A stretch of DNA of 64,000 bases. Origin: Capitulum mitella. Lineage: Eukaryota > Arthropoda > Thecostraca > Pollicipedomorpha > Pollicipedidae. This document shows positions 1 through 13,110 of the stretch, in pieces. Position 1 is the first letter of the stretch; each line of letters begins with the position of its first letter. The DNA is taken from NCBI GenBank assembly GCA_030062745.1, contig CP099842.1:11167838-11231837 (forward strand), in the 5' to 3' direction. The notes beneath the pieces are model-generated. The model saw nothing but the letters and a program-made list of their open reading frames with translations, was not told the DNA's origin and ran no database searches. The translations under genes and the position numbers were made by a program.

Positions 1-2378
1 ATCTTGACACCTTGAATAACCAACTGATTTTCGATCGGGTGAGATAAATCTTGAGAAGTTCTTGGTCTTCTTGGGCACGTGACTTCGGAAGTGGTTCGGT
101 CCTTGCTCGGAGCGCCGTGGCGTTCAGGCGTCTCCAGGCTAGTGCGGTCCTGTCGCGTCCCGAGCCACGACTCTTCAAACCCGCCCGTCGGATGGACTGC
201 CGTTCCCCCCACTGCCCAATTCACTCCGATCGGCGGTGCCACCTCCTCCCGCCTCGGCGTCGGCCACTGCACTACCTCTGCTGACCGGCCGGCACCACAG
301 AGGCGCGGCCACCCTCAGCGGGGGGCCGCCCGCACCTGCGGCCGCTCTGCCGGAGACGTGCGCGGTGCCATCCTCTGGCCGCGTCATTTTTAGCCGGTTA
401 AACCGGGCGCCCCTCCCGCGCAGCTCGTCTGACGCGGCGGAACCAAGATCTGGCAGCTCTTCGCGCGCTGTGCGTGTGATGAAAGTCGTGATAGTGTTCG
501 TTACAATGTGCGTAAATTGCAGTTATACGTACCTTTATAGATGATGTTTTTTGTATGCATTCTGAGCAAACTAATATTTGTAGTAAGATATGTAATACCG
601 TCGTATGATATTTCAAAGCGCACCGAAAAAATTATGCGTTAAATGTACTAACCACCATTAAGGAACAGAATGTGCAATGTACTAGCCTTGTTCAGGGTCC
701 ACACACAAATGTCCTATCCAAATCGGATAAAAAGTCTATGAACTCCACCAGACAAGCTACCGGGGGCGATTGTCACGCCCAGCCCATTTTGGCAAAAGTT
801 AACTGGGCGTTACAAAAAAAGTTCGCAAGTAAAAGTAAAAAGCATTCACCCTTGAATCAGAACCCAAATATTTCAGTCTTTCCATGATGACATTCAGTGA
901 GACTGGTATCATCTACAAGACGCTTGCGAAGGCGTCTTTTGTTTGTTTTTGTCTTGAATAGTGAAAAAAAGATGAACGATAAGCTGTTCCTTGGATTAAG
1001 CTATTTATCATCTAATGCTGTTTGACTTTTATCACCTAATGTTACTTCGACTACTTATCAACTATTATTTTGGCTATTTATCTTCCAGTATTCTTTTAAC
1101 CTTACAAACAGTTACTGGCATATTCTTACCGAAGCTGCAGGCTGTGGTGTGGATGTTGCAGCAGATTATTCCGACATGAAGAAGTCGCCATTTCGTGCGC
1201 AAAAAACTAACGAATTTTCCCTGAAGATACCAAGTTTTATTTCTCATTTTTCTTAATCGTAATACGAGTGGCGGAAAACAATGGCAGCATTCAAACAAAA
1301 AGATAAAAATGGAGTTAGTTTACCACTTCGAAAATGACGAAAACGATAGAAGATCCGAGCGTTGTTATAGTGCCTACATGAGTCAACTGAAATCTGTCAT
1401 AAATCCTTTTGCGACTACCTTTTTTGAGTTGTGAGAACGTGCCATGCGATCCACGTGCAGGAATTAATAAAACCCGCCAAACCTCAGAGAGAAATGGGTC
1501 GGATAAGCTTGTTTATCAGCTGAAGCCAAACATCTCATACTCCAGCCTGTGAGACAGCCAGCCATGTCTTTATGGCATAGGCTGCTGGCCAGACGGGACC
1601 AGACGAGCGATCTCCTTCCGGGTGAAAAGCCCTGGACACAGAAACCAAGCAAAGTAAAAAACTATTTAATTGTTTGTAATTTCAAAAGGAAATGAAAAAC
1701 AGGATAATCATTTAATCAATTAAAGTTAACCATACACATGCATTTATGACCTGTATTTCCCATACCTCGGCCTAAGGCGAGGTTCGTGCCAGGAGTTGGC
1801 GGAAGCTATTTCGGGATGGAGGGGGGGGGGACAAACCGTTCGGGGATCCAGCCATCCCGTTCGATGGAGCCTAAAGTACCCATCAATTCTGACTTCTCAT
1901 CGGGTATGGTCACTTTGTTTTGGGTCCAGACCAAAAATGACAAGAAATAAATTTGACGAAATAACGGTGATGACGATCAAAGAATCATTGGAATAACCAC
2001 TGTTCTCCGACGAGTATTCTCGATGGGAGAATTCTGGTTTGTAAAATGAGATCTTATTGATTAACCAGATGCTGTGCACATAAACCAGACGAACGCAAAG
2101 ATATATCGCCATGTTTGATAGAGGTGGTTCGGTCTGGCGCGCCGAGGGCGCGAAATGTGGCGCCTAAACAATAGTATTACCAGCGTTTTTTTTTTACTCC
2201 ATTTGTTGTCATTTGCACCAACACTTCATCTAGTTTAAAATGCTGGAAGAGCTGGGACGAAAGCGAACGTTTCGAATGACTTTATCGGGCTGGCATGCAT
2301 GTAGGACACAGCGCAAATACTTTGACAAAAAACGATGTTCCAAAATGTCTCCTCAGCATCAGCCAAGACAGTTCGAAT
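1..2378. other. Left flank without recognisable gene
   Basis: Only short, mutually overlapping open frames. A GC- and CpG-rich block lies at about 90-470 and could be the edge of a promoter or exon of a gene outside the window, but no splice-bounded coding sequence or known domain was found in it. The remainder is AT-rich, with homopolymer runs at 1821-1830 (G) and about 2188-2196 (T). Confidence 0.6.
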
Positions 2379-2495
2379 CAGTGGCGTAGCCCGGATTTTT
2401 TTTTGGGGGGGATTCCAAAGAGTGGAGGTCCCAACGCTGAGGGGACCCTTGGAGAACTATGGGTGTCTCCATGGCTACAACACTACGGGTGCATG
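2379..2495 (+). mobile_element. Short hAT-type MITE fragment
   Basis: Begins CAGTGGCGTAGCCCGGAT, the same terminus as the large element 465 bp downstream, and ends in an inverted TGGCTACAACACTA. Target-site duplications were not convincing, so the right boundary is approximate. Confidence 0.45.
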
Positions 2496-2843
2496 GGATT
2501 TATGTTTAGTGTCATAAAAAATGAGTGTGCCTGATAGCACTGAAACATATGGGGATTCCGTGTGTATGGCTTTTGGCCTTCCACTGCTCGAGGTTTCGGA
2601 CCGTCTCTATTTTACCCACCGGTGCATCCCGCGTCTCAGACTCTGAAAATTGCAAGGAGGCTAATTAAACGCCCAGCCCTACTTAAGTGACTTGTCTTTT
2701 ACGGCGCTACGATCATGTTTGATTATGTTATCCAGGGATTTTCCCAGGACCATACACCCTGTCCCTGGGCCTGAGCCACAAGTAGATATTCTTTAGTAGT
2801 ACATAGCAACTGCCATAGATTGGCAAATGTGAATAATCATGTC

Positions 2844-5518
2844 CAGTGGCGTAGCCAAGGAGGGGGGGGGGAGACAAAGGAGTCATGGCCCCCTGGCGGC
2901 CAAGTGGGGCCCCTGGCAGCCGAGCGGGACCCCCTGGGCCGAAGACCCCAGTTCTCTGGATAGCGTGAGACGCCCACAGGGTGTCTTACACTGTCCGAAA
3001 CAGACAGTTAAAGCAAAGTAAGAATATTTTAAGCATTAAAGAAGGCTTACGAACCTAAAGAAAACGTATTCCGAATATACAAGAAGACTTTGTGTGCTAT
3101 GAAGAGACGTCCGTGGTGTGAATGAGCGTTTAGGGGCCCCTGCTAGCTCGTAGGGGAGTTCTCTGCTTGTCTGGGGAGGGCTCCCTGTCGGCCCATAAAG
3201 TGTCCCTGTAAGCCTCTGAAGGGACCTCCTTTCGGCCTGGAAGAAGGCCCTGCTCCTGCCTCCCGCGGCCGACAGGTGCCCCTTACAGACAGGCAATGAC
3301 CTGTGAATGGCCAACAGAGCCTCTAAACGATCATTCAGGGGCCCCTGCTTTCCTGCAAAGATGTCCCTGCCGACCTGCAAGAGGTACCCGCCAGGTCGGC
3401 TGGAACGTCTTTACAGGCGAGCATGGGCCCCCTTTACACTTCAGCGGGGCTCCTTTGCAAACCGACAGTAATTTTAACCACATGGGGCCTCACTGAATAC
3501 GACGGCCAGGCGCGGATCCAAAGGGAGAGCAACTGGGGCGGTCGCCCCCTCCCCCTGAGGCCTGAGAAGGGACCTCGCGTGGGCTTCACGGGGTCTCTGT
3601 AAGAACCTGACGAACTCTTGATGCAGTCAGGGAGGCCTCCTGGAGGATTAGATGACCTCTAAGACGGATAGAGGGCCCTTGAAGCTCCCAAAGGACCCTG
3701 GGGCCACAACGGGGCCCCAGCACGGCAGAGTGTCCCTGAGACCGCCAGATGGCTCATAGGGCCCCTGAGACGGGCAAAATGAATAATAAGACGCTAGGGG
3801 GCCCCTGTGAATGAAAAGCTGAACGTTCTTGATGTAGTCAGAGGGCCTCCCGGAGGGTTAATGAGACCCCGAAAAACACTCCCCACGGTAAGATGGCCCC
3901 TAAGATGGACAGAAAGGCCCTCGAAACTCTTCAAGGGCCTCAATACGGCAAAGGGTTCATGAGACCGCTAAAATTGCCAGAGAGGCACATGAGACTGAAA
4001 GAACTTAAGAGGATGCCTAGCACGGCATAGGAAGACCCTGGCCAGCCAGAGTGACCCCTGAACGGGATTCGTCGGTGACATTATCAGCCTCGATGGGCGC
4101 CACACATGGGCTACACTGGCCTTTTTGAAACCTTGAGGAGTTCTTATCTGTTTGGGGCCCCCGGGAAGGTTAGGTGGTTTCTGAGACGGCAAGATGGACC
4201 CGTGCGCCGCAGATGACCCCTGAGACCATCAAAAAGGTCACTGGGCCCCTGTAAGGCAAAGACGAAAAGAGGACCTCTGAGATGGTATTTGGCTTTTATG
4301 GTGACGCTGGACGGCCAGAGGGTCCCTGAGTGTAATAAGCGGACTCCTGGCACGGGTAAGGTCCCCCTGAGACTGCCAGCGAGGCCCCTGAAGCGCCAAC
4401 AAAAGCCCCTTGTTACTGCTAGAGGGGCCCTAAAAGACTGCCAGATATAACTCATGTAACGGAGGAAAACCCATGATGCAGCCATGGGGACCATCGGAGA
4501 CGTTCTGAGGGCCTATGACACTGCACAGGGGCCCTGAAATTGCCGGAAGGTCTTTTGTAACTTCCAGAGGGTCCCTGAGATGGCAAAAGTGTTTCCCAGA
4601 GACGATAAGAGGACCACAGACAGGGGGTACACTGAAACTGCTAGAGAGGGACATTTTAGATCTCTGACTAGAAGTCTCTAGCAATATTGGCCCCTGAGAC
4701 GACCACAGGAGTCCCTGAAGCTACTAAATCGTGAGACATCCAGACTGCTCCTAAAACGGCAAAAGGACCTAGGGCATTGCCAGAGGCGCCTCTGCCATAG
4801 CAGAGAGAGACTTATGGAGGGCCTTTTTTGTGCCTGATTAGCTCCTTATACGGCAAAAACGCCCCGGTGACGACAGGATGGAACCTGAGACGGTTCCATC
4901 GTCCCTGAAACTACCAGACGGGTCCCTGAAATTGTCCGAGGTGCCCCTGAAACTGCCAAAGAGCGCCTGAGACGTCCCACAGGACACGTGAAACTGTAAA
5001 AGGAACCTGAGACCACTAGAGGGTCCTGGCACGGCAGACGGCCCGAGACCACCAAAAGCTTCCCTGTAACCGGAAGAGAGAACCTAAGCTAAGCTGTCAA
5101 AAAAATCCCCAGAAGCTAAAAGCTAAGGGATGGGGGGAGGGGGGACAGACGGGCTCCTGGACCAGATACAGACACGATATTTGAAATGGAGGGAGGGACG
5201 GAACCGCCTAAAATCTCGCCGTTTTTGTCATATTTCGGCCACTTTGTTCGGAAACAAAACGCAGATTTTTCTCAAATAAGGTGACGTGTTGAGATTTTTT
5301 TCGGCTATTCTATATGATAAAAAAGGGAAATTACCTAATTTTTCATATCTGAAGGGTAAAAAAACGGGAGCCCCGCTCTGACCATTCGCCTCCACCCCCC
5401 ACCCCCCACTCGTCTTCGACGAAATCCTGGATCCGCCCTTGGCGAGGACTACCATTGGTTACGAGGGCCCCCTTGATCTGATTTGGACCCCCTGGGCGGA
5501 ATCCTGGCTACGCCCCTG
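2844..5518 (+). mobile_element. Large non-autonomous hAT-type element (copy 1, 2,675 bp)
   Basis: Termini CAGTGGCGTAGCCAAGG and, inverted at the right, CAGGGGCGTAGCCAGG, flanked by 8-bp duplications ATCATGTC (2836-2843) and ATCAAGTC (5519-5526), 7 of 8 identical. An 8-bp duplication with CAG-starting ends is the hAT signature. The interior carries no transposase. Most of it is a degenerate array with a period near 30 bp around a core like CCCTGAGACTGCCAGAG. The outer parts are unique: 2960-3480 on the left and 5100-5500 on the right. A rearranged sister copy is at 59919-62690. Confidence 0.75.
3540..5090 (+). repeat. Degenerate ~30-bp tandem repeat inside hAT copy 1
   Basis: Recurring units of the form GGGTCCCTGAGAC(T/G)GCCAG at about 30-bp spacing, heavily diverged. 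Several 60-120-codon open frames here show a matching ~10-residue periodicity (GSFRDPSG-like on the minus strand). They are by-products of the repeat, not genes. Confidence 0.65.
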
Positions 5519-5526
5519 ATCAAGTC

Positions 5527-8250
5527 AATGTAGAAATTGCATATAAGTAACGACCATGGCTAAATTCCTTTATCCTGTTTTCCGCATGTCGACTACACAT
5601 CGGTTTGATCCGGTTTTCACAGTACATAAAACATATAATGAATATCTTGAAAATACTGCCCTATTATACCTAATCGCGGTCGCAGGATTCTGTTCCGAGA
5701 CGCAGGAGTTGCGGACCGTGAGTTGCAGGACACGGTGGCGGCGCAGCGCACTGGCAGTACGGTGACAGTCAGCGTGGTTGTATTGTTCCACGGCAAATAG
5801 CTGGGGAGTGGGACAGACGCAGTCCAACCCAGTTCAAGTTTCGAGGACATGTCGCGTGGGTGAGATTGCGGTCAGACACAAGTTCCCTGCTCTCATCGAG
5901 GAATTGCGCTCATCCATGACTGCAGCTGTCTGTGGGAATGTTGAAAATATCTTACGTAAAATGAAATATATCTCATGTCAAAATATTCACTTAAAGTGTT
6001 ACTGGTTGAAAATTGAAAATTTCCGAACCTGCGATGATAAGACCTCTACGACCGTTAGCCCAAGTTACGTCACTGGGCTCCCTTCCCGACACACCGACAC
6101 CATCCCATGACAGGAGGATCTTTCCTGGCTGGCGGCGCCGTTGCAGAGGAGCATCCTTTCGAGTCCTCGCCTTTGCCTTTTGGTAGGTCTATACATGCTG
6201 GGGAGCCCACTTACCTTTCCCGGTGAGGGAAAACCCCCTCTTCCTGCCACAGGAGTCTTTGTCTGGGGACTGGGGGCCCACTGAAGAGGAGTGGGTTTGC
6301 CTTTCCCAGACAGAGGATCCCCTTTAAGTAGATGCAGGGGCCCTTTCGTGTTTCACAAAAATTCAGGGAGGGGAGGGGGGTTCTGGAATCCCTGGGACCT
6401 CACTGGTTACGACACTTGTACTTGTGCAAAGGGAGGCTACGGGTACTTTCAGTCACTAACGGAACCATCCTGTTCTGATTCTGTCCTACTCCAGAGCGTG
6501 TCTTCTGGTCTCTACCTTACTTGCTCTATGTATTTCTGTCCATCTCTGTCTGGTCGCAGTTTTTTATAACGTTTCTGAAATCCCGAAATTGGAGGGTGCT
6601 TCAAACCCAACGCCATTGAAGAATTTCATTTCAGCTATAAACAAAATGGGCTGGTTTGGCTCGGGATCGGCAAAAACACGCAAAAGCGACATGTAAGCTT
6701 CTATACACCTTCATTTGAATCAGCCCCAAAGAAACGCGAAAAATAATTTAACAGACGTGTACAGAATTGGTGAACGAACTTAATAGTGCAGAGAGAGGAG
6801 AAATGAAATTTTGAAACGCGTGACGCCACAACCAGTTCTTATTTCAAGACTCAGCTGCCACAAAGCTGTACGTGGCACGCAGCGATTTTGCGGGGGCAAC
6901 AACATATATTTGCCCCCATATCTCTTTGGACGGGGAGGACACTCTGCTCTCGTTGCCTCAGCACTTCCGCTGCCACTGGTTAGTGCCATGTGTGCCCCCC
7001 CCCCCCGCCTTACTGGCCGCTCTAGTGGATGGGACCATCATCATCGTCATCATCATCATCATTCTGCGAAGTGCTGCGACTGGAATGTACTTACATTTTG
7101 CTGTTCTATCTGATTTCCTCTTCTGCACCACCCTTGGGCTAATTATACGGCAAAATACCAACGTTCAGTCCCTGGCTCTTGGGGGAAGAGCTCATCAAAT
7201 GCCTGATGTACCTTAAAGCATTAATGTTTCCAAGCCAATGCATCGTTAAAAATGTGAACAACTAGTGACCAGTACAACCAAGGGACACGGATGCGCTCGA
7301 TGGGGCGTGGCCGCCAGGTCTGTCGCAGACAGCAGCTGCGTGCCGCCTGGACAGGGCGGAACCGGTTCAGCGGGAGGGCGCCGCCAGGCCGGCCCTCTGC
7401 AGGGGTCGTGGAGCGGCGCCAGGCGGACGACGATGCCAAGCGTGGCGGGAGGCAGCGCCAACCGCTGCGGCCGGCACAGGCGCTGCTCACCTCGGCACCA
7501 CCGACCCCCGCGGCGGCGTCCGCGGCTAATCCGGGAGTCTGCTGACTGGCACTGACAGACAGGTGACACTGGCTGGAAACGGCTGCGTCGCCAGATGGCG
7601 GCTGTGCCCCCTGGTCAGGTGAATCAGGCGGCGTATCCGTCCGTATCCGTTGCGTACCTTTCAGTGTGTGTGCATTTGCGACAGTGTGAAGTTGGATCGT
7701 TCCCTCTCCGGCAACAAAATTCGATCAAGAAGGCCGTGAATTCGACTGAAACAACGTGCCTCGTGTAACAAAACTAATAAAGCCTGTATTTAGCGACAAA
7801 ATTTTTTAGCAAGCCAACAAATACCTTTCTAGTCGAACTGTGCAAAAGCCAATAGTTTACGGACTTCCTAGTCAGATGAATCATTTCATGTAATACACGG
7901 AAATCCCCTTGAATACAGAGCATTGTTACAACTGGTTGCTTTACATGTTTTGGCCAAATACGCTCTAATTTGTTCTTTCTTCCACAACCTGCACTGCACC
8001 GAGGGAAGTATTTCATCTTTTGTTTGCCTTGCTGTCTATCGTATCTGAACAACTAGGGTTTACTTGGTCGAAACAGATAACTCATTTCATTAGACTCGTT
8101 GTTAAAATACACCTTAGTTTCTAATTTCTCGAGATAACGTCTGGAGTCAGGCGATGTTTCTGATCATATTACGTTGAAACCGTTCAGTTTTCATTCTACT
8201 GATTTGCCTTTTGAGAGCGAATCATTATTTCTAGAGATTATATCAACAGC
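5527..8250. other. Gene-poor flank with GC-rich patch and CAT microsatellite
   Basis: No supported gene. An imperfect (CAT)n run lies at 7026-7062 and a C-run at 6996-7005. At 6200-6420 the sequence resembles pieces of the large hAT element (CACTGGTTACGACAC near 6400), perhaps an old fragment. A GC-rich patch at 7280-7570 has open frames on both strands, but no splice-consistent or recognisable protein. Confidence 0.5.
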
Positions 8251-8256
8251 TTTAAT
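8251..8256 (-). terminator. Candidate poly(A) signal (ATTAAA)
   Basis: ATTAAA reads on the minus strand about 465 nt past the stop codon of the ARHGAP6-type gene. It is a common variant of AATAAA. No other feature confirms the cleavage site. Confidence 0.3.
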
Positions 8257-8718
8257 TGCGCAAATACCAGTCTCAGCGTTCTGTATTAGGTGAACAGGTA
8301 TGGCGTTCCGTTGAACTCGATTTGTACTGACGTTAGCATGAAAAATTACGGAATCCCAGTTATTTAGGCGGATATTTCACGAATCCATTTATCATTTACC
8401 TACTGCCAGTATCTGGTGCAAAGCCTGAAAAATGGATCGAACAGGAACAGGAATAATTCCGCTGTTATGTCAATGTATGAAAAGAAAAACTGTTCGGCAA
8501 ACCGCTCTTTTCGGTTTGCATTAGTTTCTTAAGTTCACGTTCGTTCTGTCTTCCATCCAATCTGACGCTGATACGCACATATGTTCAAGAATCCTTTCCA
8601 TATCAGATCAGAGCAAACCGCCTCGAATTCGATACAAAAGTTGTACTTGGAAAACATCGACACTGATATTTACAAAGAGCACGCCCGGCCGGGTCTTGGC
8701 CGGCGGGAACACCGCTCG

Positions 8719-9844
8719 TCACACGCCCGTCTGCGAGTCGCTGGCGATCAGCTGGCGCCGCTTCCACACCTGCGGCGAGTCGCTCTCGGCCTTCTGCAGC
8801 TCGTACACGTTGGTGGTAACGCTGCGCGCCGCCGGCCGGCGGGAGCGCCGGGCCGCTGGTTCCGGCTCGCGGCGTCTCGCGCGCGGCTCGGCGGCCGGCT
8901 CGGCAGCCGGTCGGCGCCGCGCCGGCGCCGCCGCCACCACCGTGTGCTGCGTGATGTTGGGCGACGTCCTGGAGCGCGCCACCTCGGCGCCGCCAGGCGG
9001 CAGCACCAGCTGGCCGTGCGTCACGTGGTCGGCCGGCGGCGGCCGGCTGCGGCGCGGCGCGGCCGGCGCGGCCGGCGCGCCCGCCTCGGCCGCCTCGGCC
9101 GGCGGCGACTTGGTGACCTTGACCACCGGCTGGCCGGCGTCGCCGCCGGCGGTGATGACGAAGCCGCGGTCGCCGGCCAGACCGGACGCCGACCGGCTGA
9201 TGGGCTGCAGGCTCAGCGAGCCGGTGATTGGCTCGGCGTAGTTGGACTCGGAGCTGCTAGAGCCGTGCCGCTGGCGAGCCTCTGGCGGAGCTCGCGCCAC
9301 CAGCGCGTCGTCGCCACCCGACACCGTCTGGCACTCCTCGATGTAGGGGATGTCCTCGGCGGCGGCGGCGCTGACGTTGAGCGAGGACGCGGCGCGCGCG
9401 GCCGCCGGCGCCGGGATGCGCAGGCTTGCCGTGATAACGCCGCTGACGTCCAGCTCAGGCGAGCTGAGTCGGCGCTGCTCGGCGCGCGCAGCGGCCAGCT
9501 GCGGCACCGGCGCCGCCACCGTCTGGTCGGAGCTGCTGCGCTGGCGCGGCTCGGTGCGCATCAATAGCGGCCGGTCGGCCGCCTGCAGGCTGCCGCGGCG
9601 GCCGCGCGCCTCCGAGCCCGAGTCGGACGCCTGCGAGGAGGACTTGTCGCGCCGCCGGAACCAGCGCGAGCCGGCCGAGCGCTCTTCGCTGCTGCGCTGC
9701 TCCTCCGAGCCGGGCCGGGTGGAGCTGGAGGAGCGGACGCGGCGCCGAAACCAGCCGCCGCCGCCGCCCGACAGGTCCTCCCGGGAGCCAGATTTGTCGC
9801 GGCGGCGGCACCGTTCGCGGCCCGACTCGGCCTCCTGGCGCCGC
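8719..9844 (-). CDS. ARHGAP6: ARHGAP6-type gene, terminal coding exon 10 (residues 1096-1470, stop TGA)
   Basis: 1,126 nt, phase 2 in. Acceptor TCTGCCGGCAG|GCGG, stop TGA at 8721-8719. The tail is low-complexity, rich in Arg, Ser, Ala, Pro and Glu, and likely disordered. Recurrent WFRRR and RRRDKS basic motifs occur early on. [19 protein letters not shown] lies near the middle, and [18 protein letters not shown] followed by [11 protein letters not shown] forms the C-terminus. The last motifs resemble the ELDVAG and WQxWELL-type endings of vertebrate ARHGAP6 (from memory of the family), supporting orthology. Very high GC makes the opposite strand open too, but only this frame joins in phase to exon 9. 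Confidence 0.82.
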
Positions 9845-12800
9845 CTGCCGGCAGACGCCCGAACTAACGTCAGCAGCACTGACTCAACACCCCCAGCCGG
9901 CTAGGGCAGGCCAACGCAGCCACCCAACATGAGTACAAGTAACATTTTGCCTAGATGCTGAATTTGAATGATTCGCTGTTTTTCGCACATTGTTTACGAC
10001 ACAGAGATATATTTATTTTGCTGTCTGCCGAGTTTTTGGCGCTGAAAGATTGAGTCCGTCATATTCCGTCTGCCAGTACTGACCGGAATCTTCGCGACCT
10101 TTCCACGGCCGGCTGGCCAGAGCCAGAGTCATGGGACGCTGCCTCTCTTCTCCTCACCCGCCTTTTGTCATCAGCATCCCGAGTTCTGCAACGCACCACA
10201 CGAAAGGTTGGAGGAATCTCAGCTTTTGGGAATGCGCATATTGGCGCAATACAGCTCAACGCATATTGATCGCATAAGTACCATTTATGTGTAAAAGTTG
10301 TTCTCATGATTCGAGAGCATTGTCAAAAAGAGCTCAGGGGCTGTAACCATGAAATCCACTCACGTCTGGTTGGCAGTGAATCATCCATCGCTTGGCGTTC
10401 GACCCGTAACGGCGCATTACAGCGGACCGCGTTGCGTTTATGATCTCAAAATAACGTTTTCCACGCGCAGGAGGGTCCCCTCAACAGCAGCTTACACAGC
10501 ATTGATGGCGCCGGCCGATGCTACCACTGGTGTCTTTGATCGCTGTAGTACGGATTGGTACATCTGGACCGGTGCGTATCGACACCACCACCACCAACCC
10601 CTCCAATTCTGCGCGTTAGGCAAATCCCGGGCAGTTCGTAGACTCGTCGACTCACCGTTCGCGGTCGGCGGCGGCCGGCGCGGGCACAGAGCTGCACTCA
10701 CTGCCCTCGAACACCGAGCTGCTGGTGTCCAGCTCCAGGTCCACCCTGCCGATGAGGTCGACCGACCGCGTCACAGTTCCGACCGGACCGTACCAGCACT
10801 GCCATCACAGCGATCACAGCGCCATCTGCACTCCGACCGACCGCGGCAGAGCTCTGACCGGACTGCGATCACAGTACTGCGATCACAGCGCCATCTGCGC
10901 TCCCTCCGTCCCCGTCAGGCAGCGCCACAGCGACACGCGACGAATGACATAAACAGTGAACGTCCGGCGCTCAGACGATGTTCATATTTCATAGGCGTAG
11001 AGATCATTGAGAAGTAGCTCGGTGAGTGATGTTCATATTTTATTTGACAGAAAATATAACAGAATGTATCGGTTTGGTCCAGTGGCTGCTCGTTCATGAA
11101 ATTAGCAATGCCGTTTTAGGGTCGGAGGTCTCGCAAAAAATCAGATTTAAAAGGTACAAAGATAAATCATTTGGTAGATATCATTAGGCTGCAATGCAGA
11201 AGGCATTCATTCACCACTTTTGCCTTTTTGTTTTTATATCGTTACCAATTGATGTGAAGCAGCTAGTGTCGAAAGCAGGATGAATAAGTGTAACACAGAA
11301 AAAGCAAGTCTGGTTCAAAACACCGCGATAAAATGAGTCCATGACAAATGGCAAGGATGTAGGGGACGAACTTTATGTTACGATATTCACTTTTCAGTTA
11401 GCTCAGGTATTTTCCAATATCGTATTTTGTCTCGATTGTTGACAGCTACACTGTATGTTGACAGTGCACAAAAAATGCCACAAGCATGGATGTAAGAACC
11501 CAAGGCGGGGGAGGGGGGTCCGGCGATGACCCTACCCCAACCGTGGAAATTCCAACTGCAACCTATGATATTACATGCAAAGAAATGTCCTCCCCGTGGT
11601 TACCAGCTGTAAAAATTGTCCCGCGCATATGTGAACCGGCGACCAGACCTGTCGCCGAGCGCGAAGTTTGGGCTTAAATCACCAAACACTATTGTCATAT
11701 GTCTGGATGAGTACAGCTTGGGTATATTACGTAAGCCTGACTAGCAGTTCAGAGAGGCCTCAAGTTAGCTGCTCGTTATAGAGAATAGACCGTTACGTGG
11801 ACCGCTAAGCAAAAGGCCAGCCCAGTTAAATGTTAAAAGACGGGGGAATGTGCGACTCTGATTTCACGCGCGGGTGCGGGTGCGGGTGAAGGTGCCGATC
11901 GCCGGGTGCGATTAGATTGTTAGCTCACGTTGTGACTGACGGACGGTCACTGTCACAGGCGTCACAGGCCGCTAGTCGCCGGTCTTATCTACAAAAACAA
12001 AACAGAGCAGAGCGTCAGTTCGTACGGGAAGCCGCGAGACTATTCAATGTTAGGTCGGTTGTCGCTCATGCCCAACGGGCAAGATCCATAGGAAAATTAG
12101 GTGGGAGAAATAAGCTTCGATGCCAAAATAAATGGCGCATTCTGCACTGCCAATATTCCAACTACTGAAGGCTGTCGAACGTTGCGCTTTTTAATCTTCA
12201 GATCAGCATGAGCTAGGCGTTCTCGCCGGGTCAGATACTCTCGCAGAGTGCGATACTCCCGACAAAGGCCGGTGTTCACCTCGGCACAACAAAGCCCCCC
12301 ATGCCTCTTCCGTCTGCACCTGTCGGCACCCCCATGCTTCTCCGACCCCGTCCATGTTGGCTCCGCTGAGCTCCTCACGCCTTTAGCTCCCCGGCCGGCG
12401 CCGGCCCTGCTCAGAAGGCGGGGCTGGCCCTGCTCGGCAGACGGCACGACTCACTCGTCGCCGGCGCCCTGCAGCCGCCGCCTCAGCAGCACGTCCAGCG
12501 CCTCGGGCTGTTTCTCCATCAGCAGCTGGTAGGCCTCGTGCAGCAGCTCGGCCGACACCTGGCGGCAGATGGCGCAGACTGTGGAGCTCGGCGCCGGCGG
12601 TCAGACTGGGGAGCGTCCGCCGCTCGGAGGCGTGACTCAGCAGCGTGTAGTCGGGGGTCGAACTGGAGAAGGAAGGCGCTGGGTATGGAGATGGGGATGG
12701 ACGACGACAGCACCAGAGGGGGCATGGCAGACTGCCTGCAGAAACTGATTCGAACTTTGTTCACGAGTCACACTCCTTCAGATAGTTATGGTGTGTCAGC

Positions 12801-13066
12801 AATTATTTATAATACATTTTATGCGTGGATAATATTTAGAATATTAAAAAAGTTCCGAGACATATTTAACGCAACGACCAATGCCTTTAAACTGGTAATG
12901 TAGGTTATGAAACATCTGCGCGTCTTACAGCAGCTAGAAATTCATCTTGTCGTAAATCAAAGGAAGCAACAGGAATCGGTCCCCATGTCTAACCCTTAGT
13001 AACCATCATTAACGGATTTTGGACCTACGTACGTCTTCTACGTATTAAATGTGTATATATATATAT

Positions 13067-13110
<44 letters not shown>

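Noticed and set aside
3036-5055. Open frames of 60-116 codons with GSFRDPSG-like periodicity
   Set aside because: Produced by the ~30-bp tandem repeat inside the hAT element. The same happens at 60359-61242. No start context or family match.
3540-5090. CRISPR-like array
   Set aside because: The repeats are degenerate, with no constant repeat/unique spacer pattern, and the sequence is animal nuclear DNA inside a transposon.
8581-9567. 328-codon open frame on the plus strand
   Set aside because: It is antisense to the GC-rich terminal exon of the ARHGAP6-type gene. Its Arg/Ala/Gly-rich translation shows no domain, while the minus frame joins in phase to exon 9.
10492-11017. Plus-strand open frames over exon 9
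   Set aside because: Antisense to the small cassette-like exon and built on the short direct repeat; no recognisable protein.
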